64,000 nucleotides of DNA from Prevotella sp. HUN102 (GTDB lineage: Bacteria > Bacteroidota > Bacteroidia > Bacteroidales > Bacteroidaceae): the NCBI RefSeq assembly GCF_000688375.1, contig NZ_JIAF01000004.1, forward strand, positions 1,922,001 through 1,986,000. The letters run 5' to 3'. Each line of letters starts with the position of its first letter. Positions within the stretch are counted from its first letter, which is position 1. Shown here piece by piece: positions 1 to 9,009 of this stretch. The notes below the pieces were generated by a model. The model did not search any database. It was not told the origin of the DNA and worked only from the letters and a program-made list of their open reading frames with translations. Position numbers and translations under genes: made by a program.

Positions 1-771
1 TCGCCATCGCTACATCAACCTTGAGCCTATCATAGCCAACTTTGCCTTTGAGGTTCGTGCATCCCAAGAACATCTCCTTGGATTTGCCACACGTCCATTT
101 GTCGTTGCAGATAATAGTAGTGATTCTGTCGCAACCTCTAAACATACTTTCCATATTCATTACTTTCGCAGTATTGAAGTTGGCAATGTCAAGCGTAACC
201 AATCCAGCACAGTAAAGGAACATACTGTTCATATCGGTAACTTTCTCCGTGTTGAACTTCGAGAAATTAAAGACAGACACGCTCGAACAATAGAGGAACA
301 TACCACTCATATCTGTAACGTTGTCCGTATTCAGCTTTGAAACGTCGATAGATTTCAGTTTCTTGCAATAGTTGAACATATTGCTCATATTGGTAACTTT
401 AGAGGTATTGAGATTTTCCAACCCTTTAATCTGCGTCATTTCCGTAAGACTGAAGAACCAATACTTGGTGCTTGTAGGCTGATAATTCTTGAATTGCTTG
501 TCAAATACCACCTCAGTAGTTGTAGTATTCTCCTTCTCATAAGTCCCTGTCCAAGTTGGATAAGTATCGTATTTATCACTATGTGTAGCGTTGATTTCAT
601 ACACGGTACCCGCTGCTTTCTGCTTCGCCTTGTCCTTGTCATAACGGAACGTGACAGTCTTTCCGTCTTTACTTTTCACTACATAAGCTTCCTGTGCCTT
701 CAGTTGTGAGGCAAGGCGAACATCGCCACAGTCATAGCGAGGACGAATGTGATTAATGTCTTTTTTCTCAT
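1..771 (-). pseudogene. BspA-like leucine-rich-repeat surface protein, frameshifted, partial
   Basis: The C-terminus lies beyond the left edge. The reverse strand encodes repeats of the DUF285/BspA type, with the unit N-T-x-x-V-T-x-M-x-x-M-F-x-x-C (for example NTDNVTDMSGMFLYC near 260-300 and TSKVTNMSNMF near 380). These are Bacteroidales cell-surface or secreted proteins, often tied to adhesion. The only plausible start is the ATG at 771. It encodes a signal-peptide-like segment beginning MRKKTLITFVLAM but reaches TGA after 23 codons (700-702). The mature protein continues in the -1 frame as QLKAQEAYVVKSKDGK and has no upstream ATG in that frame. One missing base near 705-712 would join the two parts. 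It is either a genuine pseudogene, a switched-off gene or a sequencing error. Confidence 0.8.
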
Positions 772-1164
772 CTTTTTTAATGGTTTACATAAATTTACCC
801 TATCGCACTGAATGGGTGAAAACCTCAAGCAACAAGCATACACAACAATTCCTTACCGCACTTTTTCTCTGTGCGCACAAGCACGTAATACTGCATTTCG
901 CTGTTTGTTTCAACGTGGTCAGGTTCGATGGGTTTATTAAATCGGCTGCAATATTAATTATTTTTCCGAATATAACAAAGGGATGGATAAAAAATATTGC
1001 CATCTTCGTCCCCCCTCTCATTGATTTTTACGATTTTCAGACCTTAAATCTATCTCGATTTTACGAACAAACCTGTCCTCCTGTTGTCTTATTTCTATGA
1101 GTTCAGCCCTGTATTGAATTCAGATTATAAAGCTGTCATTTTGCGTAATTGAAGATGCGTTTTT
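772..1164. other. Intergenic stretch, no gene seen
   Basis: AT-rich DNA between the BspA-like start and a repeat locus. The open frames on either strand have no recognisable family, promoter or start context. It presumably holds the upstream control region of the BspA-like gene, but I see no clear TAnnTTTG box. Confidence 0.5.
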
Positions 1165-1250
1165 AATTGACCGAAGAATGCCGTGCAATCTTCGCACATT
1201 TGCATTCCATTTTTGCGAAGATTGGAACGCATTCTTCGCAAGAATGGAAA
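1165..1250. repeat. TGCGAAGA intergenic inverted repeat, copy 1 (two units)
   Basis: Two imperfect palindromes of about 29 bases, at 1170-1197 and 1213-1241. Each pairs CGAAGA(A/T)TG with CA(A/T)TCTTCG around a 4-6 base loop. This is the first of eight loci in the window with the same core. Confidence 0.8.
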
Positions 1251-1400
1251 TAGGTAAATTACCTATTGATTTTCAAGTACTTACATTCGTTATCGATTAC
1301 AGTTATACGACAATATTCGTAGCCGCTGAAAGATTGCGCTAATAAAACATATCCACAACACTATCGACATTAATAATCAGGGCGGTTGCTACAAATAATA

Positions 1401-1427
1401 ATGGCGCATCAAAACGATGCGCCATCA
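1401..1427 (-). terminator. Rho-independent terminator after mscL
   Basis: Perfect 10-bp stem ATGGCGCATC/GATGCGCCAT with a 5-base loop. It is followed on the minus strand by TTATTATTT and lies about 45 bases past the mscL stop. Confidence 0.75.
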
Positions 1428-1470
1428 CTATATTGCTTATCTAATTCCCGAACGAGCAGGAATTGAGGAA

Positions 1471-1851
1471 TTACTTGTTCTTCAACAAGTCGCGAATTTC
1501 GCCAAGGAGTTTTTCTTCGTTGCTTGGTTCTGCCGGAGCAGCAGGCTCTTCTTCCTTCTTTTTAGACAGGCTGTTCATCCCTTTAATCATCAGGAAGATA
1601 CAGAATGCGATGATGAGGAAGTCGATTACGTTCTGGATAAACAGTCCGTAAGCAATCTTGGCATCACCAATCGTTGCAGACAGTTCCTTGAAATCTATTC
1701 CACCTGTTGCCATACCTACGAGTGGCATAATGATATCATCAACAAGTGAGGTTACAATCTTACCAAATGCACCACCGATGATCACACCGACAGCCATGTC
1801 CATAACATTGCCACGCACGGCAAATTCTTTGAATTCTTTAAGAAATCCCAT
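1471..1851 (-). CDS. mscL: Large-conductance mechanosensitive channel MscL
   Basis: The 126-residue product matches the MscL family in length and sequence. It starts [20 protein letters not shown], the amphipathic N-terminal helix. The glycine-rich first transmembrane helix ([13 protein letters not shown], about residues 22-34) lines the pore, and the second helix is about 75-95. A charged C-terminal bundle ends in [15 protein letters not shown]. MscL is a homopentamer in the inner membrane that opens under membrane tension to release solutes on hypo-osmotic shock. The loop region includes an insert typical of Bacteroidetes members. The gene appears monocistronic, with a terminator about 45 bases downstream. 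No unambiguous promoter box was found. Confidence 0.97.
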   Translation of the reverse strand: MGFLKEFKEFAVRGNVMDMAVGVIIGGAFGKIVTSLVDDIIMPLVGMATGGIDFKELSATIGDAKIAYGLFIQNVIDFLIIAFCIFLMIKGMNSLSKKKEEEPAAPAEPSNEEKLLGEIRDLLKNK

Positions 1852-1981
1852 AAACTTAATTTTTTAATCAAATGACTGCCGTCTGCACTATGAGCATTTG
1901 TCTTTCTCAATTTATTGCAAACTTGACTTTGCAATACGGCAAACCTGACCTTCATTTAATATTGTTTAATACTCAATTCGG

Positions 1982-2012
1982 TTGCAAATTTAAGAATAAT
2001 TTTGTAACTTTG
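1982..2012 (+). promoter_or_regulatory. Bacteroidetes-type promoter of gapA
   Basis: TTG at 1982-1984 and TAACTTTG at 2005-2012, 20 bases apart, match the known -33/-7 consensus. The predicted leader is about 75 nt with no SD-like motif before the ATG. Confidence 0.75.
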
Positions 2013-2047
2013 CACGTGAAAAGGTAAGAAAATTGATTCTTTCATAG

Positions 2048-3112
<1,065 letters not shown>

Positions 3113-3135
3113 TCAATTTTAGCATAAAACATATT

Positions 3136-3172
3136 AAAAGCCATTCGGTATGATGCCGAATGGCTTTTTTTT
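3136..3172 (+). terminator. Rho-independent terminator after gapA
   Basis: Stem AAAGCCATTCGG/CCGAATGGCTTT with a 6-8 base loop and a run of eight T, starting 24 bases past the stop. Confidence 0.9.
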
Positions 3173-3189
3173 ATTATTTTTGCCAATAA

Positions 3190-4122
3190 ATGGAGAAGTT
3201 GATAACGATAATCGGTCCTACTGCAAGTGGAAAGACACCTTTTGCCGCTGCGTTGGCATCGCAAATCGGGGCTGAAATCATCAGTGCCGACAGCCGACAG
3301 GTGTATAGAAGAATGGATCTCGGTACGGGAAAAGACCTCGAAGACTACCTCGTAGATGGTGTAAAGATTCCCTATCATCTGATAGACATTGCCGAACCCG
3401 GCACCAAATACAACCTTTTCCAATATCAGCAGGACTTTCAGAATGTGTATTCTGCCTTGAAAGAGAGTGGGAAACCCACGATTCTCTGTGGAGGAACAGG
3501 GCTTTATGTAGAAGCTGTGCTGAAAGGATATGCACTTTCCCCAGTACCGCAAAACCCAAAGTTAAGGGAAGAATTAGCCGGAAAGTCGCTCATTGAACTG
3601 ACAGAGATTCTCAAGGATTTGAAGGAACGCAACAAATCGGCTATGCACAATCGCACGGATGTTGATACAGCAAACCGTGCTATGCGAGCGATTGAGATTG
3701 AAACCTACGAATTGGAACACCCTACTCCCGACCGGCAGATGCCATCCGTCGATTCCGTCATCATCGGACTCGACATCGGCAGAGAAGAAAGGAGGCATAA
3801 AATCTCCTCACGCCTGAAGAAACGGATAGACGGAGGAATGGTAGATGAAGTGAAATCCTTGCTGGATTCAGGCATCCCGGCCGATGACTTGATTTATTAT
3901 GGTCTTGAATACAAATTCCTGACACAGTACGTCATCGGACAGATAAGCTATGACGAGATGTACAGGTCGTTGGAAATAGCCATTCATCAGTTTGCCAAGA
4001 GGCAGATGACGTGGTTCAGAGGAATGGAACGGCGTGGTTTCAGGATTCATTGGATTGATGCAATGCTGCCGATGGACGAGAAGCTGAGGCTTGCAAAAGA
4101 AATAATACGTGAAACAAAATAA
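3190..4122 (+). CDS. miaA: tRNA dimethylallyltransferase (MiaA), divergent paralogue
   Basis: The 310-residue product is of MiaA length. It has the P-loop GPTASGKT (residues 9-16), the DSRQVY substrate motif (33-38) and the GGTGLY motif near residue 100. MiaA transfers a dimethylallyl group to N6 of A37 in tRNAs reading UNN codons. After DSRQVY this protein reads RRMDLGTGKDLEDY, where the usual family sequence is closer to G-M-D-I-G-T-A-K-P. Bacteroidetes commonly carry two MiaA-like genes and this resembles the divergent copy, so activity is likely but less certain. It is only 18 bases past the gapA terminator T-tract and has no clear promoter of its own; the lipid-kinase gene follows after 54 bases. 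Confidence 0.92.
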   Translation: MEKLITIIGPTASGKTPFAAALASQIGAEIISADSRQVYRRMDLGTGKDLEDYLVDGVKIPYHLIDIAEPGTKYNLFQYQQDFQNVYSALKESGKPTILCGGTGLYVEAVLKGYALSPVPQNPKLREELAGKSLIELTEILKDLKERNKSAMHNRTDVDTANRAMRAIEIETYELEHPTPDRQMPSVDSVIIGLDIGREERRHKISSRLKKRIDGGMVDEVKSLLDSGIPADDLIYYGLEYKFLTQYVIGQISYDEMYRSLEIAIHQFAKRQMTWFRGMERRGFRIHWIDAMLPMDEKLRLAKEIIRETK

Positions 4123-4176
4123 TATAAACTGCAAACAACATAAGCGCGTGAGCAGTCTGCTTAAAGAAAGGAAGTT

Positions 4177-5115
4177 ATGGTAGACGAAAAGAAATGGGGC
4201 ATCGTGTATTGTCCAAAGGGAGGAATCTTCGGAAATTCCCGTAAAAAATGGGAACGCGTTGAGCGCATTCTCAAGGAACGCAATATTGACTTCGATATGG
4301 TTCAGAGCGAGAACGTAAGAAGCGTGGACCGTCTGATACGAATGCTGATTAATAATGGTTACAAAACCATTATTATATATGGTGGCGACTCTGCGCTGAA
4401 CGATGCCGTAAATTGCGTTATGCAAGAGAAAGAAGAAGTGAGAAGGAGCATCGTTTTCGGTGTTATTCCCAATGGTGTGATGAATGATTTTGCGCATTTC
4501 TGGGAGTTTGATGAGGACAATGTTGAGCAAACCATAGCCTGGCTGCAAAAGCGTCGCGTGAGAAAAATCGACCTCGGCTGCATCCGTTACAAGAACAGAA
4601 AGGGCGAACGCTGCCACCGTTATTTCCTGAACTGTATCAACGTTGGTTTGATTGCAACGATTATGAACCTTCGCCGCCGTACCAGACACGTCTTGGGTTC
4701 GCGCACGCTTTCGTTTATATTCTCTTTCATTCTGCTCGCTTTTCAGCGAATGGACTACCGTATGCACATCAAAATCAATACGGACGAAATCAAGCGAAAG
4801 GTAATGACCGTCTGCATTGGCAATGCTCTGGGCTACGGACAGACACCGAATGCAGTCCCCTACAATGGTCTTCTCGATGTTTCGGTGGTTCATCATCCAC
4901 AGGTTACGCAGCTTTTTGAAGGCATTTACCTGTTCCTCAGAGGCAAATTCCTCAATCACCGCAGCGTGCATCCATACCGAACGCGTGAGATTGAAATGCA
5001 CGTTGAGCCTCATACACTTGTCGGAATAGACGGAAGACTGATGAGCAACACGCCCGTTGGTCCGTTCAAGATTACCGTGGAAAAAGAAGTTATCAACTTC
5101 CTGATTCCAGAATAG
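4177..5115 (+). CDS. Diacylglycerol kinase / YegS-BmrU-type lipid kinase
   Basis: The 312-residue product has the fold order of the diacylglycerol kinase catalytic family. An N-terminal nucleotide-binding lobe contains YGGDSALNDAVNCV (about residues 68-81) and VIPNGVMNDFAHFW (about 96-110). A C-terminal beta-sandwich carries the ALGYGQTPNAVPYNGLLDV and GIDGR segments. The family phosphorylates lipids such as diacylglycerol with ATP. The usual GGDGT(L/I)N loop is changed to GGDSALN, and G-T-G-N-D is changed to G-V-M-N-D. The fold is therefore sure but the substrate and even the activity are not. The ATG is preceded by AAGGAAG, an SD-like site. Confidence 0.85.
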   Translation: MVDEKKWGIVYCPKGGIFGNSRKKWERVERILKERNIDFDMVQSENVRSVDRLIRMLINNGYKTIIIYGGDSALNDAVNCVMQEKEEVRRSIVFGVIPNGVMNDFAHFWEFDEDNVEQTIAWLQKRRVRKIDLGCIRYKNRKGERCHRYFLNCINVGLIATIMNLRRRTRHVLGSRTLSFIFSFILLAFQRMDYRMHIKINTDEIKRKVMTVCIGNALGYGQTPNAVPYNGLLDVSVVHHPQVTQLFEGIYLFLRGKFLNHRSVHPYRTREIEMHVEPHTLVGIDGRLMSNTPVGPFKITVEKEVINFLIPE

Positions 5116-5165
5116 AGGCACGAAATCCGCAATAAGACACACCATCTCTGCGAATTAAATCGAAA

Positions 5166-5204
5166 GCAGATGACACGATAACACCGAGAAATCGTACCAT
5201 CTGC
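5166..5204 (+). terminator. Stem-loop after the lipid kinase
   Basis: GCAGATG pairs with CATCTGC, with an inner ACGAT/ATCGT stem. It has no tight T-tract but a T-rich stretch begins about 20 bases on. Likely the 3' end of the gapA-side transcripts. Confidence 0.45.
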
Positions 5205-5275
5205 CAATACAGAACAGGCATTTCTTTTGTCTTTATTTGTTCCTTTCTTACAACGGATAAAAACAGGAATTACAA

Positions 5276-5352
5276 CTGTGCGAAGAATGCGTTCCATTCT
5301 TCGCACGTTTGCAATGCGTTTTTGCGAAGATTGCCGTGCATTCTTCGCACGA
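5276..5352. repeat. TGCGAAGA intergenic inverted repeat, copy 2 (two units)
   Basis: Unit 1 (5278-5306) is a perfect 12-bp inverted repeat, GTGCGAAGAATG/CATTCTTCGCAC. Unit 2 (5322-5350) has the same core with mismatches. This is the cleanest copy of the family. Confidence 0.85.
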
Positions 5353-5606
5353 TAGAAAACCAATATTTTACCTATTGATTATCAATCAATTACAAACAGG
5401 CTGTTCAAAGACGGCAATCAACACAAAGTTAAGGGTATATTGCATACCCGAAAGACTTTCCACATAGTCAAATTCCACGTTACTACACAATGCTCCTTGA
5501 TGTATTGAAAAACTGTCATCAGGGAGTTTTTCATCGCCAATAATCAAGACGGAAATTAATATCCTGTGAAAAACGTATCAACGACTATTATTTTTATCTC
5601 ATTGCA

Positions 5607-5637
5607 TTGTTTATTTCATATATTTTTCGTAATTTTG
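5607..5637 (+). promoter_or_regulatory. Promoter of the alpha-glucan operon
   Basis: TTG at 5607-5609 and TAATTTTG at 5630-5637 with 20-base spacing. Predicted leader is about 85 nt. Confidence 0.7.
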
Positions 5638-5729
5638 AAGTGCTAACCGGACCTTGACAAATAAGATCTGACCGACAACACAAAAATAAAAGCAAGATTA
5701 TCAATTTAAATATATAAACCTAAAAGAAG

Positions 5730-7679
5730 ATGAGCTATCTAAAATTTGAAAAGGCTCTAATGACCAATTTGCAGGACTCGCTGCCGAAAGAGTTGTTGAG
5801 AACAAATCGTTCGGGGGCTTATTCGTGTTCAACCATCGTGGATTGCAACACACGCAAGTATCACGGACTGCTTGTAGTGCCGGTTCCTGAACTGGACAAC
5901 GAGAACCACGTGCTGCTGAGTTCGCTCGACCCTACGGTCATTCAGCACGGTGCTGCATTCAATCTTGGGCTACATAAGTATCAGGGAGATAATTTCAGTC
6001 CGAACGGACACAAGTACATCAGGGAGTTTAATTGCGACAACGTGCCGACAACGGTTTACAGAGTCGGTGGCGTGATATTGAAGAAAGAGGTTGTTTTCCA
6101 ACATTACGAAGATAGAATCCTCATCCGCTATACTCTGGAAGATGCGCATTCGCCGACAACCTTACAGTTCAGACCGTTCCTCGCATTCAGAAGCGTGCGA
6201 CAGTTCACACACGAGAATGCTGCCATCAACAGGGAATATCAGGAGATTGACAACGGCATCAGCACCTGTCTGTATGCAGGTTATCCGTCGCTCTTTATGC
6301 AATTCTCAAAGAAGAACGAGTTCCACTACGAGCCCTACTGGTATCGGGGACTGGAATATCCGAAAGAACAGGAACGAGGCTACGCATCCAATGAAGACTT
6401 GTACGTGCCGGGCTACTTTGAAATGACGATAAAGAAGGGCGAAAGCATCGTGTTTTCTGCATCAACGTCCGAAATCAAGACTTCATCCCTGAAGCACCTG
6501 TTCGATAAGGAGGTGGAATCCCGCAGTCCACGCGACAATTTCTTTCATTGTCTGGTCAATGCCGCACATCAGTTCCACAACAGAACAGCGAACGACGACC
6601 GTTATATCCTCGCCGGCTATCCTTGGTTCAAGTGTCGCGCGCGCGACCAGTTCATAGCTCTTCCGGGGCTTACATTGAGCATTGAGGAGCAAGACTATTT
6701 TGAACTCGTGATGAAGACTGCCGAAAGGGGATTGCGAGAATTTATGGTTGGCAAGCCTTTATCGGTTGAAATAGATGAAATAGAAAAACCGGATGTTCCC
6801 CTCTGGTGTATATGGGCTATTCAGCAATATGCCAAAGAAGCTGGCAAAGAGCGTTGCACAAAGCTCTATTCCACATTCCTGAAGGATATTCTCCAATACA
6901 TAGAAAGCGGCAGACACCCCAACCTGCAACTTCACGACAACGGATTGCTCTATTCGGAGGGAAAAGAAGAAGCCATCACGTGGATGAACTCTACCATCAA
7001 TGGCCGTCCCGTAGTTCCACGTTCGGGCTATATCGTTGAGTTTAATGCACTTTGGTATAATGCTCTTCGTTTCGGAGCTGCCATCGCACGTGAAGAAAAC
7101 AACGAAGAACTGGCAAATCATTACGAAGCATTGGCTGAAAAATGCAAGCAATCCTTTGTTCCGATGTTCCTCAATGAGTACGGCTATCTGTACGACTACG
7201 TAGACGGTAATATGACGGATTGGAGCGTGCGCCCGAATATGATAATTGCCGTTGCACTGGATTACTCTCCCTTGGAGCAAAATCAGAAGAAAAGCGTCAT
7301 AGACATCTGCACGCGCGAACTGCTTACACCAAAGGGATTGCGCTCGCTTTCACCAAAGAGTGGCGGCTATAATCCGATGTATGTAGGCCCTCAGGACCAA
7401 CGCGACAAGGCATACCATCAAGGAACGGCGTGGCCTTGGTTAGGAGGATTCTACCTTGAAGCGTGTCTGAAACTCTATAAGCGCACCCGTCTAAGTTTCG
7501 TTGAGCGGCAGATGGTGGGCTATGAAGACGAGATTTTCTATCATTGCTTAGGCACACTCCCCGAACTGTTCGACGGCAATCCGCCGTTCCGTGGCCGTGG
7601 AGCCATATCCTTCGCAATGAATGTTGCAGAAGTGCTCAGAACGCTGGAGCTTCTTGAGAAATATAAATATCAAAACTAA
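5730..7679 (+). CDS. Glycogen debranching enzyme (amylo-alpha-1,6-glucosidase family)
   Basis: The 649-residue product has the two-domain layout of the bacterial/archaeal debranching family (GDE N-terminal domain, then an alpha/alpha-barrel GDE C domain). The N-terminal hallmark RKYHGLLV is at residues 42-49, and AGYPWFKCRARDQFIALPG begins the catalytic barrel near residue 297. The family hydrolyses alpha-1,6 branch points in glycogen or limit dextrins. It is first in a three-gene operon. The next gene starts 12 bases after its stop behind AAGGAGGG, one of the few strong SD sites in this window. The operon suggests storage or turnover of intracellular alpha-glucan. Confidence 0.92.
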   Translation: MSYLKFEKALMTNLQDSLPKELLRTNRSGAYSCSTIVDCNTRKYHGLLVVPVPELDNENHVLLSSLDPTVIQHGAAFNLGLHKYQGDNFSPNGHKYIREFNCDNVPTTVYRVGGVILKKEVVFQHYEDRILIRYTLEDAHSPTTLQFRPFLAFRSVRQFTHENAAINREYQEIDNGISTCLYAGYPSLFMQFSKKNEFHYEPYWYRGLEYPKEQERGYASNEDLYVPGYFEMTIKKGESIVFSASTSEIKTSSLKHLFDKEVESRSPRDNFFHCLVNAAHQFHNRTANDDRYILAGYPWFKCRARDQFIALPGLTLSIEEQDYFELVMKTAERGLREFMVGKPLSVEIDEIEKPDVPLWCIWAIQQYAKEAGKERCTKLYSTFLKDILQYIESGRHPNLQLHDNGLLYSEGKEEAITWMNSTINGRPVVPRSGYIVEFNALWYNALRFGAAIAREENNEELANHYEALAEKCKQSFVPMFLNEYGYLYDYVDGNMTDWSVRPNMIIAVALDYSPLEQNQKKSVIDICTRELLTPKGLRSLSPKSGGYNPMYVGPQDQRDKAYHQGTAWPWLGGFYLEACLKLYKRTRLSFVERQMVGYEDEIFYHCLGTLPELFDGNPPFRGRGAISFAMNVAEVLRTLELLEKYKYQN

Positions 7680-7691
7680 GGAGGGTACAAT

Positions 7692-8960
7692 ATGAAAGTA
7701 TTAATGTTCGGATGGGAATATCCTCCACACGTTTACGGCGGACTCGCCACAGCAAATTTTGGTATATCAGAAGGACTGCACGCACAGGGAGATGTAGAGA
7801 CAATTCTCTGTCTGCCACATCCGTTTGGCGATGAAGACAGAACCTATGCCAATATCGTTGCGATGAACTGTGTGCCAATCGCATACCGAGACGTTGATTT
7901 CGGCTATGTTCAGTCGCGTGTCGGGCACATAATGAACCCTGAACTTTATTACAAGCTGAGGGAAAACATCTACGCCGACTTCAATATGATGAACGTGAAC
8001 GACCTTGGCGCATTGGATTTTGCAGGTGGCTATCCTGCAAATCTCCACGAGGAAATCAACAACTATTCCATTATTTCAGGCGTTGTAGCCCGTACATTCG
8101 ATTTCGATATCATTCACGCGCACGACTGGCTCACTTTCCCCGCAGGCATCCATGCGAAGAAAATTTCCGGAAAACCCTTGTGCATCCACGTGCACGCAAC
8201 CGATTTCGACCGGTCTCGTGGACAAGTGAATCCCACTGTGTACGCCATTGAAAAGGACGGAATGGACAATGCCGACTGCATAATGTGTGTTTCGGAACTT
8301 ACCCGTCGGACAGTTATCAACCAGTACCATCAGAATCCCAACAAGGTGTTTACTGTTCACAATGCCGTTTACCCATTGCAAGAAGAAATTGTCGCAATTC
8401 CACGTCCCACCCACAAGGGAAAGGAAAAGGTTGTTACCTTTCTTGGCCGCCTGACGATGCAGAAAGGTCCGGAATATTTCGTTGAGGCAGCCAGTATGGT
8501 ACTCCACCGAACACGCAATGTTCGCTTCTGTATGGCCGGTTCGGGCGATATGATGGAGCAGATGATAAATCTTGCCGCCGAAAGAGGCATTTCCGACCGT
8601 TTCCATTTCCCCGGATTTATGCGCGGCAATCAGGTTTATGAGTGCCTGAAAGCGTCAGATGTGTACGTTATGCCGTCCGTGAGCGAGCCATTCGGCATAT
8701 CTCCATTGGAAGCGATGCAATGCGGAACGCCCACCATCATTTCAAAGCAGAGCGGATGTGCCGAAATCCTGAACAACTGCATCAAGGTAGACTACTGGGA
8801 TGTCCACGCAATGGCCGACGCGATGTACTCCATCTGCCACAACGAAAGCCTGTTCGACTATCTTTCCACCGAGGGAAAGAACGAGGTAGACCAGATTACG
8901 TGGGAGAAAGTGGGTGCGTGGATTCGCGAACTTTACCTGCGGACGCTCGGCTGGGCGTAA
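7692..8960 (+). CDS. Glycosyltransferase family 4, probable glycogen synthase-like
   Basis: The 422-residue product has the GT-B fold of GT4 enzymes. The N-terminal nucleotide-sugar motif YPPHVYGGLAT is at residues 10-20, IIHAHDW is near 140, and the C-terminal E-x7-E motif lies in SEPFGISPLEAMQCGTP, around residues 330-346. Between a debranching enzyme and a GH57 enzyme it most likely elongates or rearranges alpha-1,4-glucan, and Bacteroidetes glycogen synthases are often of this type. The donor (ADP- or UDP-glucose) cannot be read from the sequence. Translation starts behind a strong AAGGAGGG site at 7679-7686, consistent with co-translation with the upstream gene. Confidence 0.87.
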   Translation: MKVLMFGWEYPPHVYGGLATANFGISEGLHAQGDVETILCLPHPFGDEDRTYANIVAMNCVPIAYRDVDFGYVQSRVGHIMNPELYYKLRENIYADFNMMNVNDLGALDFAGGYPANLHEEINNYSIISGVVARTFDFDIIHAHDWLTFPAGIHAKKISGKPLCIHVHATDFDRSRGQVNPTVYAIEKDGMDNADCIMCVSELTRRTVINQYHQNPNKVFTVHNAVYPLQEEIVAIPRPTHKGKEKVVTFLGRLTMQKGPEYFVEAASMVLHRTRNVRFCMAGSGDMMEQMINLAAERGISDRFHFPGFMRGNQVYECLKASDVYVMPSVSEPFGISPLEAMQCGTPTIISKQSGCAEILNNCIKVDYWDVHAMADAMYSICHNESLFDYLSTEGKNEVDQITWEKVGAWIRELYLRTLGWA

Positions 8961-9009
8961 TCAACCGTGAGACTATCAATCATCCAAACAATTTCAAATA
9001 GAAGAATAT

